Assembly: GCA_963978905.1 (NCBI GenBank)
Contig: OZ022257.1
Span: 24,009,274 to 24,073,273, forward strand
Source of the DNA: Trichostrongylus colubriformis
Lineage: Eukaryota > Nematoda > Chromadorea > Rhabditida > Trichostrongylidae
Length of the DNA: 64,000 nt
Direction: 5' to 3'
A model generated the notes under the pieces. It worked only from the letters and a program-made list of their open reading frames with translations. It searched no databases and was not told the DNA's origin. This document shows, piece by piece, positions 63,626 through 64,000 of the stretch; the stretch's first letter is position 1; the number at the start of each line of letters is the position of its first letter. The translations under genes and the position numbers were made by a program.

Positions 63626-64000
63626 ATTGATATCGATCGAGCCGGTCGGCATGCTTCCATGTGTGACGCGCGCAGTAGTGTGCGCCAGCCCAACTGGTAC
63701 GTATATACTGCCCTTCGTCAGTGTCGTGTTACGCGCGAGGTACAACGCGTAGCTAAAACTGGTCAATTCATGTGCCGTATCTGGTCGTATCTGGTCATGT
63801 GCCGTATCTGGTAGTCTGGTCGAATTCTTCATCCGTCTCACCCCACCAATTCTGCCCCATTTTTTGGTAGGCCACCGCGCCATCGAGTGCAAGGAAGTAC
63901 GCGCCTTCTTTGACCCACGTAATCATAGAAAATCCATGTCGTTATCGTCCGTGCCTATTTTCTTTCTCCAGTTTCTCTTATGTTCTTTCTTGCTCACGGA
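63626..64000. other. Window edge; repeat fragments
   Basis: An end of a type C element (gacgcgcgcagtagtgtgcg, then cagcccaactgg) lies near 63663-63700, and a short duplication of gtgccgtatctggt near 63772-63812. No gene is supported up to the window end. Confidence 0.45.

Overview
The window is eukaryotic nuclear DNA, most probably from a nematode and likely a clade V (strongylid or hookworm-like) species. This is inferred from short exons with introns ending in TTTCAG or TTTTAG, start codons sitting directly behind splice-acceptor sequences (as expected for spliced-leader trans-splicing), and members of two kinase families that are strongly expanded in nematodes (SH2-Fer-like and CK1/TTBK-like). 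Species identity cannot be read from the sequence alone.

Left third (about 3.2-19.2 kb) is gene-dense. It holds vps-2/CHMP2A on the minus strand (6 exons, ESCRT-III), then head-to-head with it NOP2/NSUN1 on the plus strand (19 exons, rRNA m5C methyltransferase), then a C2H2 zinc-finger gene on the minus strand (11 exons). For all three, exon phases join into a single open frame of integral length (225, 702 and 374 residues).

Middle (about 19-47 kb) is mainly repeats: long palindromes, hairpin MITEs with recognisable target duplications, and a family of 146-bp tandem repeats. Embedded in it, at 29.0-33.8 kb on the minus strand, is a nine-exon gene for a 375-residue SH2 plus tyrosine-kinase-like protein. 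It has lost the SH2 phosphotyrosine arginine, the catalytic HRD aspartate and the DFG aspartate, so it reads as a pseudokinase. A few unassigned candidate exons lie near 25.6-26.8 kb and 39.1 kb.

Right third: at 47.7-56.7 kb on the plus strand is a CK1-like gene, also without catalytic residues. One of its introns (6.2 kb) contains two head-to-head Penelope-like retroelement copies (reverse transcriptase and GIY-YIG endonuclease) and a decayed mariner element. Downstream are two non-autonomous Tc1/mariner-type elements, a CATA microsatellite, a 1.35-kb inverted-repeat element carrying a tRNA-like sequence, and a Mutator-type element with 9-bp target duplications inserted into a 146-bp repeat array.

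The genes do not form one pathway. The two housekeeping genes and the zinc-finger gene are ordinary; the two apparently inactive kinases and the nested mobile elements are the points of interest.
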